Assembly: GCF_007752135.1 (NCBI RefSeq) | Contig: NZ_CP036298.1 | Coordinates: forward strand, 5,766,859 to 5,830,858 | Direction: 5' to 3' | Length of the DNA: 64,000 bases | DNA from: Aureliella helgolandensis | GTDB taxonomy: Bacteria; Planctomycetota; Planctomycetia; Pirellulales; Pirellulaceae | In this document: positions 56,594 through 64,000 of the stretch, piece by piece | Position numbering within the stretch: the first letter of the stretch is position 1 | Layout: every line of letters begins with the position of its first letter | Made by a program: the position numbers and the translations under genes | Notes under the pieces: generated by a model | The model's input: the letters and a program-made list of their open reading frames with translations, nothing else | The model's database searches: none | Told to the model about the DNA's origin: nothing

Positions 56594-58051
56594 GTGGCAT
56601 CTCGAACTACTAAAACACTGATCCTTGCCGGTGCAAATTCATCTGCAACGCTGCTGACCCTCGTCCTGGCAATGGTCCTCTCGCGGATTTTTTCCAAGTC
56701 CGAATATGCGACCTTCCGGCAGAGCTTGCTTGTTTTCACCTGTGTTGCTCCACTTCTAGGTCTTGGCCTCGAGAAGAGCGTGCTGTACTTCATCCCGCAA
56801 GATCCGGCTAAGGCTCGCCGAATCTTTATCAATGTTGTCGTCGGTACGCTGGCAACGGGAGTGTTGTTCGCCATTGCCTGCATATTGCTAGGCCCTCACT
56901 TTTTAGCAAATCAATTCAATAACCCCGCTCTAAGAGAGACAATCCCTTGGGTTGGATTGTTCGGCATTGGGATGCTCTTAAATGCCATAGCGGCTCCCGC
57001 CATGATGGCACTAGAGCGTGTCACGTGGGCTGCGTACTGGTCACTCGGTAGCCGGTTGCTGACCTTTGCAGTAGTAATGCTCTCGCTGCTAGTAGAAGCG
57101 ACCCCGGTTTCTGCCGTGCGGGCGATGAGTCTAGCCACGTTCGTCGTCGGCCTCCTTTCGATAGGCCTGATTGTCAGCGCTTCTCACGGACAGTGGGAAT
57201 TACCGAGCCTAATAGGCATCAAGGAACTCTTAAAGTACGCCATTCCGATATCGGTGGCATCAGTCCTAGAGGGGCTGGCGATGTCACTAGACCGGGTGTT
57301 GGTATCCATGTTATGCACACCGGAGCAGTTCGCCGTTTTTTCTAATGGTGCCATGGAAATTCCGTTCATCGGGATTATTACCGGCGCGGCGATGGCGGTG
57401 ATCATGCCAGACATGGTGCGTGCCTTCACAAGCGGTGATGTTCCAACGGGTCATCGTCTGTGGTGCGCCGCCTCGAAAAAGGCTGCACTTGCGATCATTC
57501 CCCTTGGCGGCTTGCTCTTTGTGCTAGCACCTTGGTTGATGGTCTTGCTTTATTCGTCCGCCTACGCGGAGGCAGCAAATCCATTCCGGCTCTACCTTTT
57601 GCTGCTACCAGCACGTGTCATGTTTTTCGGAGCCATATTCCAGGCAGCAGGACGGACGGACATCATACTCTGGCGAGCCTGCGGCACATTGATCCTTAAT
57701 GTACTGGTGAGCTATCCACTGATTGTTGCCTTTGGTATTTCCGGAGCAGCCATAGGCACTCTCATAGTATTTTGGGGATACGTCATCCCACACTGCATGT
57801 ATTATTCAGCTCGAATACTTAAGATCCCAATTCGTAGTGTGCTACCACTCAATCACCTCTTAGCTCTACTTGCGATAACAGGCCTAAGCATAGTCGGTGC
57901 GTTTGGCATCACTAAGATTGTTCCGTCTGTTGGTGTCTACCAAGCATTTTTAGCCGCCTTTACTTACACTCTGTTATGCAGTGCAATGCTGACTGCGATT
58001 GTGGGGCCAAAACAGATTCTGGCAACTGTTAAGACAATTTGTGCCAGATAA
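56594..58051 (+). CDS. Lipid-linked oligosaccharide flippase (Wzx-like)
   Basis: A 485-residue integral membrane protein from a GTG start, with about 12-14 hydrophobic helices. The opening (TKTLILAGANSSATLLTLVL, then FSKSEYATFRQSLLVFT) and LLGLGLEKSVLYFIPQDPAK resemble the polysaccharide-transport (Wzx/MATE-like) family, which moves undecaprenyl-linked repeat units across the inner membrane. A paired duplication of GLFGIGMLLNAIAAPAMMAL-like segments fits the family's two-bundle fold. Individual residues cannot fix the substrate. Start ATG is absent; the GTG is the only good choice. It follows the fusion gene by 58 bp. Confidence 0.85.
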   Translation: MASRTTKTLILAGANSSATLLTLVLAMVLSRIFSKSEYATFRQSLLVFTCVAPLLGLGLEKSVLYFIPQDPAKARRIFINVVVGTLATGVLFAIACILLGPHFLANQFNNPALRETIPWVGLFGIGMLLNAIAAPAMMALERVTWAAYWSLGSRLLTFAVVMLSLLVEATPVSAVRAMSLATFVVGLLSIGLIVSASHGQWELPSLIGIKELLKYAIPISVASVLEGLAMSLDRVLVSMLCTPEQFAVFSNGAMEIPFIGIITGAAMAVIMPDMVRAFTSGDVPTGHRLWCAASKKAALAIIPLGGLLFVLAPWLMVLLYSSAYAEAANPFRLYLLLLPARVMFFGAIFQAAGRTDIILWRACGTLILNVLVSYPLIVAFGISGAAIGTLIVFWGYVIPHCMYYSARILKIPIRSVLPLNHLLALLAITGLSIVGAFGITKIVPSVGVYQAFLAAFTYTLLCSAMLTAIVGPKQILATVKTICAR

Positions 58052-58257
58052 CATTCACAAGAACGTGAATCGCACTTTGGGCCGCTAACACAATTGCGTT
58101 GCGACTATCCATCCCTCATTGATGCTGGCCGCTTTCCAACAAATCGACTTACGACTTGCGACCACTTTAGAACATCGACTTAGCTGCTCGAAATGGAGCA
58201 AAGTCGATTCTAAAGCTACTACCTCCAAGATTTCCACTGACGATCAGCGATCCTTCC

Positions 58258-58770
58258 ATGCAAATAAAGCGAGCGATAGGAAACGGGCTGCGATTTATCT
58301 TTCGCCCCATAAGTCGGCGTATTTCGCCACTACCAATAGGCTTGTTTATTGCCAATTTCGTAGTTCAACGCATTCTACGGATTAACAGCGCATATCGATT
58401 CTCGATCCACTTCACCTCCAGGGTAGCTGGACAGATAGAAATAGGTGAGAACGTCTGGAAATCCTTTGCAATTAGCGGAGGTTGCTATGTGCAAGGCATG
58501 AATGGGATCGTAATTGGTGATAACACACTCTTCGCACCTAACGTCGTAATGATCAGCGCAAACCATGTCCCCGGTGACTTGACACGATGGGAAAAAACGG
58601 GGCCAATCCGTATAGGAAAAAACTGCTGGATAGGCGCAAATTCAGTGATCCTCCCCGGCGTAGAACTCGGCGACAATGTGGTAGTAGGTGCAGGTGCAGT
58701 TGTCAGCAAATCTTTTCCGAACGCCTGCGTGATAGGTGGAGTTCCGGCCAAAATCATTCGTCAGTTATGA
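58258..58770 (+). CDS. Left-handed beta-helix acyltransferase (hexapeptide family)
   Basis: A 170-residue protein with hexapeptide repeats: AGQIEIGENVWKSFAISGGC, GIVIGDNTLFAPNVVMISAN (catalytic His follows in ANHVPGD), then IRIGKNCWIGANSVILPGVE and LGDNVVVGAGAVVSKSF, ending in GGVPAKIIRQL. This is the maltose-acetyltransferase-like type commonly used to O- or N-acetylate sugars in capsule and O-antigen loci. A hydrophobic stretch near the N-terminus (GLFIANFVVQRIL) may associate it with the membrane. Acceptor sugar unknown. Confidence 0.88.
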   Translation: MQIKRAIGNGLRFIFRPISRRISPLPIGLFIANFVVQRILRINSAYRFSIHFTSRVAGQIEIGENVWKSFAISGGCYVQGMNGIVIGDNTLFAPNVVMISANHVPGDLTRWEKTGPIRIGKNCWIGANSVILPGVELGDNVVVGAGAVVSKSFPNACVIGGVPAKIIRQL

Positions 58771-58955
58771 CTCTTACGCTTAAATGCCTAACCTTACTGC
58801 CGCTGGCTCCGACCATGTTGTGTGTAGCTAGCCTCCTTCCAACCAATTCGACGCTGTCCCATTAAGTGCTATTCTTCAATATGGGTGCAGGTCACTATTT
58901 CAATCGGAATGTAGTGAGCTTTCCATACCATCAATTTTTTGTTTGCGAGGTTTAG

Positions 58956-60035
58956 ATGCCACTCAAAGTTCTCACCGTGATCGGTGCGAGACCTCAATTT
59001 ATCAAAGCCGGCCCAGTTGCAGACGCAATGGCCAAGGCCGGAGTCGAGGAAGTTCTGGTACATACCGGACAGCACTTCGATGCCAATATGTCGGATGTAT
59101 TCTTCACGCAACTGAATATACCAAGGCCCAAGTATAACTTAGGGATCGGTGGGTCGTCCCATGGCGATATGACCGGCCGTCAACTTATCGAGCTCGAGAA
59201 ATTGTTGATCGACGAACAGCCCGATTGGGTACTCGTATACGGAGATACGAATTCGACTCTCGCGGGTGCGTTGGCCGCAGCCAAATTGCATATACCCATC
59301 GCGCACGTAGAAGCTGGGCTGCGTTCCTTCAATCGTCGTATGCCTGAGGAAATCAATCGCATTCTGACCGACCAACTCTCAACCGTCCTGTTTACTCCGA
59401 CCTCGACTGCGACAGAGAACCTCCGAAGAGAAGGGGTGGCTGAGGAGCGAATTGTCCAGGTGGGTGATGTAATGCTGGATGCTACCACGCAATACAAAAC
59501 ACGAGCGAACGAGCCAGAATGGTTTGCGGCAACCGGGCTTCAGAAAGGCAACTTTGTTCTTTGTACGATCCATCGCGCAGAAAACACCGATTCTCCGGAA
59601 CGTTTGCAAGCGATTTTCGAAGGCTTAGCCGCTTCCAATCGCCCTATCGTAGCGCCCATTCACCCCCGCACGCAGAAGTGTCTTGACCGGCTCGGCATAG
59701 AGATTGGTGACAACATTCGGTGCGTTCCACCTGTGGGATACCTCGAGATGAATTGGTTGGAAGCCAACTGTGACCTCGTTGTCACGGATTCTGGCGGAGT
59801 GCAAAAGGAAGCCTTCTTCCACGGAAAATACTGCTTAACGATTCGCGATGAAACAGAATGGGTGGAGTTGATCCAGATCGGCGCCAACTCCCTCATACCT
59901 GCGGACTCTGCTGCAATCTGCACTGCCCTCAAGACCCCTTACCCATTCCCATCTGAGGTCCATCCCTACGGCAACGGAACAACCGCAACTCAGATCGTAG
60001 AGTTCTTGCAGAGAGAGCTTCGCCCCTTCCAATAG
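58956..60035 (+). CDS. wbpI: UDP-2,3-diacetamido-2,3-dideoxyglucuronate 2-epimerase (WbpI type)
   Basis: A 359-residue WecB-superfamily epimerase. VLTVIGARPQFIKAGPVADA, VLVHTGQHFDANMSDVFFTQ, GMTGR-like GDMTGRQLIELEKLL, VYGDTNSTLAGALAAAKLHI, HVEAGLRSFNRRMPEEINRI and DSGGVQKEAFFHGKYCLTIR follow the WbpI subgroup rather than WecB (DANMS after GQHF, and ARPQFIKA at the start). WbpI converts UDP-GlcNAc3NAcA to UDP-ManNAc3NAcA, the last step of the pathway begun by the genes at 51036, 53561 and 54877. It is clearly distinct from the WecB-like protein at 46122. Confidence 0.88.
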   Translation: MPLKVLTVIGARPQFIKAGPVADAMAKAGVEEVLVHTGQHFDANMSDVFFTQLNIPRPKYNLGIGGSSHGDMTGRQLIELEKLLIDEQPDWVLVYGDTNSTLAGALAAAKLHIPIAHVEAGLRSFNRRMPEEINRILTDQLSTVLFTPTSTATENLRREGVAEERIVQVGDVMLDATTQYKTRANEPEWFAATGLQKGNFVLCTIHRAENTDSPERLQAIFEGLAASNRPIVAPIHPRTQKCLDRLGIEIGDNIRCVPPVGYLEMNWLEANCDLVVTDSGGVQKEAFFHGKYCLTIRDETEWVELIQIGANSLIPADSAAICTALKTPYPFPSEVHPYGNGTTATQIVEFLQRELRPFQ

Positions 60036-60092
60036 GCCCAGCCTCTCTTGCGTTTCCGCTACGACAACTACTCTACTAGCGTTCTGCGTTAG

Positions 60093-61337
60093 ATGGATCC
60101 ATTCCCAATGAAACTATTAGTTATTTCCCACTTCTACCCGCCTCTCAACAGAATGGCTTCATCGCGGCCATTGGGATGGGCCCAACTCGGACAAAAACTC
60201 GGCCATTCAGTAACCGTTCTAACATCTGCAAAACACGAGTTCCACGGCCCTCTGTCGCTGCTTCCTGATACTTCAGGAGCGACCTTGATCGAAGTGGAGT
60301 ACCCCTTGGTCGGCCTAATGAAACGCCTGCCTTCGGAGTTGCTCCGAAAAGTAGCTTTTCGCGTCCTGAAATTCCTGTGGTTGCTACGTGCACTCGCCTT
60401 GGTTTTGTTTGATCCGCGATTAAAAGGAGTCGACGTAGTAATCTCGACCTATAGCCCTGTTTCGACCATTTTACTGGGATATGCCTATCGCAAGCTGCGT
60501 AGGAAGTGCGTGTGGGTTGTCGACTATCGGGATCTGTGGACAGACAACAGCTACCGTGCTGGAAGAGGACGGCTGGCCGAATGGTATGGCAGGAAGGTCC
60601 AACGCGTTCTGCTACGGGCAGCAAGTTTGATTACCACCGTATCGGAATCGCTTCGCGATCAGCTTCGTAAGCTAGTACCTGACAAGCCTGTCACGGTTAT
60701 CTACAACGGGTTCGATGCATTAGATGATGCAGAGGCGCGTGTAACCACTGCGGATCATGAAGCTAAAGAGGACGCATGCAAGATTGTCTACACCGGTACG
60801 ATCTACACTGGCAAACGCAGTCCTGAACCATTGTTCAAAGCGGTAAACGAATTGCTTCTCGAAGGGAAAATCACGAGGACACAGCTGCAGCTTGAATTCC
60901 TTGGAGACAGGCTCGGTAATGTGCCTCAACTCCTCAAAAGCTACGACTTGGAATCCTGCGCCCATTGCCCAGGGCAATTGTCCCGAGAATTGTCGTATCA
61001 ATCTCAACGCAATGCGTCTCTGCTTCTAATGTTAGGGTCGAATGATCCAGGAATTCTAACTGGAAAAATATTCGAGTACCTCGCTGCCGAGAAGCCCATT
61101 TTGGCACTTGGGGACGAAGCCGATTCTGCGGTTGGAAAGTTGCTTTCCAGCACAGGCTGTGGAGTAGCGGTGGGAACAGATGTGGAGGAGATCAAATCAC
61201 TGGTATCAGCTCTTGTTCGCGAGAAACGCTTTGATCCCTACGCGCCAATCCAGACTGAAGTAGACCGCTATAGTCGCGACTCGCAGGGAAAAGCTCTCTT
61301 TGAGCAGATTGCGGAACTTCAAGATGCTCCTTGTTAA
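60093..61337 (+). CDS. Glycosyltransferase family 4
   Basis: A 414-residue GT-B enzyme. MKLLVISHFYPPLNRMASSR at the start (from a second possible ATG at 60108, which fits family N-termini slightly better) and TVSESLRDQLRKLVPDKPVT, VIYNGFDALDD and IVYTGTIYTGKRSPEPLFKA are typical GT4 landmarks for nucleotide-sugar transfer with retention. NDPGILTGKIFEYLAAEKPI contains the conserved Glu region that contacts the donor. No transmembrane segment, so it acts at the cytoplasmic face on lipid-linked acceptor. It is one of two transferases in the window; donor specificity cannot be read. Confidence 0.88.
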   Translation: MDPFPMKLLVISHFYPPLNRMASSRPLGWAQLGQKLGHSVTVLTSAKHEFHGPLSLLPDTSGATLIEVEYPLVGLMKRLPSELLRKVAFRVLKFLWLLRALALVLFDPRLKGVDVVISTYSPVSTILLGYAYRKLRRKCVWVVDYRDLWTDNSYRAGRGRLAEWYGRKVQRVLLRAASLITTVSESLRDQLRKLVPDKPVTVIYNGFDALDDAEARVTTADHEAKEDACKIVYTGTIYTGKRSPEPLFKAVNELLLEGKITRTQLQLEFLGDRLGNVPQLLKSYDLESCAHCPGQLSRELSYQSQRNASLLLMLGSNDPGILTGKIFEYLAAEKPILALGDEADSAVGKLLSSTGCGVAVGTDVEEIKSLVSALVREKRFDPYAPIQTEVDRYSRDSQGKALFEQIAELQDAPC

Positions 61338-61383
61338 CGCTCGGAATGGTCACGCCCCCTTCTGAGAAACATAGCTCTCCCAA

Positions 61384-62304
61384 GTGTTGAAAAGTATGCC
61401 AGATTGCGAGACATATGAAGTTACCGTTGTAATGGCGGTCTACCGTGGAATTGATACATTGCCAGTTACATTGGCAAGCATCATGCAACAAGAGGATGTC
61501 TGCTTCGAAGTCGTCTTGATCGACGATGGTAACACGCCCGTTGATCGAGAGGCCCTTATTTCGATTGCTGCTCCCTATCCTAACGTTCGAGTTATACACA
61601 ACTCAGCCAACCGTGGACTCACCAAATCACTGATTGCAGGTTGCGAGGCGGCTAGCGCTCCATTCATCGCACGAATCGACAACGGCGACCTCATGCTTCC
61701 CAACACTCGATTGCGGCAGCAGGCAGATCTGTTGCGAGCACACCCAGAAGTTGGCATTGTTGGAGGAGAGACCGAGTTTCTAGATCTCATCAATGGCGGA
61801 CGCTATTGCTCCAAGTTTGGCAGACGGCACTATCCTTGTGGTGAAACAGATTCAGGCGCGATGCTGTTTATCCACGTAACCGTCATGTTTCGTCAATCCA
61901 CCTATCAAACCGCTGGTGGCTACGACGCGCAACTTCGGGTTGGTCAAGATACGGACCTATGGCCGCGCATGCTGCGTGTGGCAGAGGGAGTGGTCGAACC
62001 CATCGTGTACGCGGTTGCGCCGATGGGACCGAACTCTATCTCTGTCAAAGAGAATAACACACAAATCTGGGGGAAGATTTCGCGGATTTGGCACGAAGAA
62101 CACAATGGCGGAAACTTGATCAAGCGAGTGTTCTTCAAGACATCGCGCGTGATCCCAGAATTCCTTAAGTTGCTGCTGCCTGCCGGAGTACGCGTACGAA
62201 TGCGTTACCAGAAACACATGAACTACCTAGGAGCGATAGCTCCAGAGGTTAGAAAGTCACTAAGCAACATTGCAGCTTTTTATGCTATCAAGACTGAGAA
62301 ATAG
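61384..62304 (+). CDS. Glycosyltransferase family 2
   Basis: A 306-residue GT-A enzyme. VTVVMAVYRGIDTLPVTLAS, VVLIDDGNTPVDREAL and SANRGLTKSLIAGCEAASAP form the nucleotide-binding half; IARIDNGDLMLP occupies the place of the metal-binding D-x-D (here D-N-G-D). The downstream IHVTVMFRQSTYQTAGGYD and GQDTDLWPRML match acceptor-side motifs. The GTG at 61384 is used; an ATG at 61396 is an alternative. It lies 46 bp after the GT4 gene and 6 bp before the next gene, indicating translational coupling. Confidence 0.88.
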   Translation: MLKSMPDCETYEVTVVMAVYRGIDTLPVTLASIMQQEDVCFEVVLIDDGNTPVDREALISIAAPYPNVRVIHNSANRGLTKSLIAGCEAASAPFIARIDNGDLMLPNTRLRQQADLLRAHPEVGIVGGETEFLDLINGGRYCSKFGRRHYPCGETDSGAMLFIHVTVMFRQSTYQTAGGYDAQLRVGQDTDLWPRMLRVAEGVVEPIVYAVAPMGPNSISVKENNTQIWGKISRIWHEEHNGGNLIKRVFFKTSRVIPEFLKLLLPAGVRVRMRYQKHMNYLGAIAPEVRKSLSNIAAFYAIKTEK

Positions 62305-62310
62305 AGGGCA

Positions 62311-63549
62311 ATGAATTTCATACAATCATTGAAAAAGGCAGCCATGGATTCTCCGCTCGCCTTCACGGCGATGCGCAGTGCCCTTGGCGTTAGCAAGCTT
62401 GCTCGACGGAAACTGAGCCGCAGAAGGCTGGTCGTTCGGGGGAACTATGTTGCCGCCATCCCCAACTACCGCCATATGTTCTGTGGCTATTACGATCATT
62501 CCCCCTTCTGCCCCACTGATGAAAATCTCGTATTGGTAAATCTAACCAATGCCTCGATACTCAGCGCACCGACTCCTAAAATCCCGATTTGTGCTGCGGT
62601 CATCAACGTCGATAAGGGAGTCATTGAAGAGCAATTGGGAATCACTCATGCTTGGAATTGGCAGCAAGGTTGCAGACCGATTTGGTTCAATCAAGCTTCA
62701 TGGATTTACAATTACTTTGACAACGATCGGCGAACGTACGGAAGCGTTACTGGAACCCTAGGATCCAGTGAACGCAAGATGCTGTCCCTCCCAGTGCAAG
62801 AAGTGAGTTCTCGAGGAAAGTTCTACTCGATCGACTACTCAGTTCTAGCAGACCTACGCCCGGACTATGGGTATTTCTGCCACTCAGCGTCAACTTCAGA
62901 TCCTGGCGATGCAGGCCTAACGGAGTTTGATGAAACGGGGCACCATGAAGTCTGTCTTCTGAAAGTCAAGGATCTACAGGAGCAGACCGAACAACGACAT
63001 GCTGCCCGCATTTCAAAACCAAAAATCAATCATGTACTGAGCTCTCCGAACGGAAAGCAACTTATTTTCATGTTTCGATATTATGTTGGCTCACATCGAA
63101 CCACCGACGTCTTCCACTACTGCCTGGAGAGTTCTGAGTTTCGCCCTATCATCTTAGACCGTGGCGTAAGTCACTATTGTTGGATGAGCAACGAAGAACT
63201 TCTTTTTACAGGGCAGGGCGAAGAAGGTTTTGGATACTATCGATTTCATGTGGGAGAATCTAAGACTACTTGTTGCGAAGTAATGGTTGACGGTCATCCA
63301 GTCGCGCTAAATCAGCATTCAATCCTGTCGGACAGCTATGCTAATAGCCAGGGCATCCGACAGCTTTGGCAAGCCGACTTTGAACAGACGCCTTGGAAAC
63401 GCAACGTAATATGTGAGACGGTGGAACCCTGGTACCTATGGGGAGAACGCCGCTGTGACATGCATCCATCGATTTCTGCCTCAGGAAAACGATGGCAAGC
63501 CGACGTTGTTAGCCACGGGCGGCGCAAAGTGCTAATCGGACAATTTTAG
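62311..63549 (+). CDS. Propeller-like protein of unknown function in the glycan locus
   Basis: A 412-residue protein that I do not recognise as an enzyme. Repeating strand motifs with aromatic and Asp-rich turns (HMFCGYYDHSPFCPTDENLV; AWNWQQGCRPIWFNQASWIY; NHVLSSPNGKQLIFMFRYYV; RRCDMHPSISASGKRWQADV) suggest a beta-propeller of the WD40 or oligogalacturonide-lyase type. The first 40 residues are basic and helical (LARRKLSRRRLVV), with no signal peptide. It starts 6 bp after the GT2 stop, so it is translationally coupled to it and probably takes part in glycan assembly, sensing or modification. Confidence 0.7.
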   Translation: MNFIQSLKKAAMDSPLAFTAMRSALGVSKLARRKLSRRRLVVRGNYVAAIPNYRHMFCGYYDHSPFCPTDENLVLVNLTNASILSAPTPKIPICAAVINVDKGVIEEQLGITHAWNWQQGCRPIWFNQASWIYNYFDNDRRTYGSVTGTLGSSERKMLSLPVQEVSSRGKFYSIDYSVLADLRPDYGYFCHSASTSDPGDAGLTEFDETGHHEVCLLKVKDLQEQTEQRHAARISKPKINHVLSSPNGKQLIFMFRYYVGSHRTTDVFHYCLESSEFRPIILDRGVSHYCWMSNEELLFTGQGEEGFGYYRFHVGESKTTCCEVMVDGHPVALNQHSILSDSYANSQGIRQLWQADFEQTPWKRNVICETVEPWYLWGERRCDMHPSISASGKRWQADVVSHGRRKVLIGQF

Positions 63550-63861
63550 CTAGTAGATAGGTAGAAGGGCTGGACGCACGCGAACCAGTTCAGCAAGCAA
63601 TGCTAGAAGTCCATTTCAATAAAATAAGTGAATTTGAAGACTTGGCGATACAGAGCCCCTCTTCGACCTCCAATCGACGTCCAACCACGTGTTCCTGCTA
63701 TCTTACGCAACCTCTTGAATCAGCTTCAATCGTAGCAAGTATCACAGAAATATTGTGTCTCCAGCAGTTCGACACCTTCGACACCTTCGACACCTTCGAC
63801 GGCTCCAGCGAACCTCACGCGCCTGAACACGATCTGCAGTATTCCCTTCAAGTATACAATT
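63550..63861. other. Spacer with a short-sequence repeat before the last gene
   Basis: No convincing gene. A frame from 63600 to 63872 is open but is dominated by the trinucleotide-like repeat and lacks a ribosome site. The region probably carries promoter or leader sequence for the gene starting at 63862. Confidence 0.4.
63768..63800. repeat. 9-bp direct repeat
   Basis: TTCGACACC occurs three times in a row (63768, 63777, 63786), followed by TTCGAC. This short tandem tract could vary in copy number. Confidence 0.9.
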
Positions 63862-64000
63862 ATGCAAACTAGCACAACTTGGCCGACGACTCACATTGCA
63901 ACTCCGGCCAAGGTTGAAAAATACAGCTTTCCGCATGCAGCCACAGCATTCTTGCTGGGCTTCGGCGCGATTCTCTATATCCCCGTACTCGGAGATATCA
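63862..64000 (+). CDS. Partial membrane protein, truncated by the window edge
   Basis: An ATG at 63862 opens a frame of 46 complete codons that runs off the end of the window. The start is MQTSTTWPTTHIATPAKVEK, then a hydrophobic segment AATAFLLGFGAILYIPVLGD that looks like a first transmembrane helix. Position directly after glycosyltransferase genes makes a polymerase, ligase or exosortase-like membrane protein plausible, but nothing in these 46 residues decides it. Confidence 0.6.
   Translation, partial: MQTSTTWPTTHIATPAKVEKYSFPHAATAFLLGFGAILYIPVLGDI

Noticed and set aside
63600-63872. A 90-codon gene near the window end
   Set aside because: Dominated by the TTCGACACC tract, no ribosome site, and it overlaps the better-supported start of the membrane protein at 63862.

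Overview
The window looks like a chromosomal segment of a planctomycete, most likely a Pirellulaceae-type marine species. The evidence is the mix of lineage-typical proteins: a DUF1559 pilin-like protein paired with a small lipoprotein, a DUF1598 protein, a ThuA/NPCBM/membrane-dehydrogenase giant, a Tat-exported Gfo/Idh/MocA oxidoreductase, an ECF sigma factor followed by a Ser/Thr kinase, a PEP-CTERM metalloprotease, and two large exported amidohydrolases. I see no rRNA, tRNA, transposase, integrase or CRISPR array. Functional calls rest on motifs read directly from translated sequence and on remembered family features; no database search was possible.

Layout. 1-12 kb: sugar-related exported enzymes (ThuA/dehydrogenase; oxidoreductase), an orphan exported protein and a methyltransferase-like gene, separated by three tandem-repeat arrays. 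12-27 kb: a 1149-residue FHA/acidic/membrane protein, an amidohydrolase pair, the ECF sigma/kinase cassette meeting tail to tail a sigma-54 activator with an FHA domain, and a DUF1598 protein. 27-32 kb: ilvN, ilvC and a divergent uvrA-like gene in one direction. 32.5-38.7 kb: the DUF1559/lipoprotein pair behind a candidate sigma-54 promoter, a fourth repeat array, an M3 peptidase and a PEP-CTERM metzincin. A fifth repeat array lies at 38.8-40.2 kb.

40.2-64 kb is one exopolysaccharide/O-antigen locus. It holds a Wzy-type ligase/polymerase (divergent), a conserved lipoprotein, Wza-like export protein, WecB-like epimerase and Wzc-like tyrosine kinase. After a gene-free gap comes a sugar-nucleotide block: TviB/WbpA-type dehydrogenase, TviC/WbpP-type epimerase, WbpE-type aminotransferase, a WbpB-WbpD fusion protein, a Wzx flippase, an acyltransferase, a WbpI-type epimerase, two glycosyltransferases, a propeller-like protein of unknown role and the start of a membrane protein. 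Together they predict UDP-ManNAc3NAcA plus UDP-GalNAcA as building blocks.

The most unusual structure is the set of five long intergenic tandem arrays with strikingly exact but different periods (159, 215, 182, about 178 and 193 bp). Four share a common core, which in three of them forms a long imperfect inverted repeat. Every array lies at the 3' end of at least one gene and none lies between divergently transcribed genes. Most periods are not multiples of three, so the open frames across them are not credible proteins.
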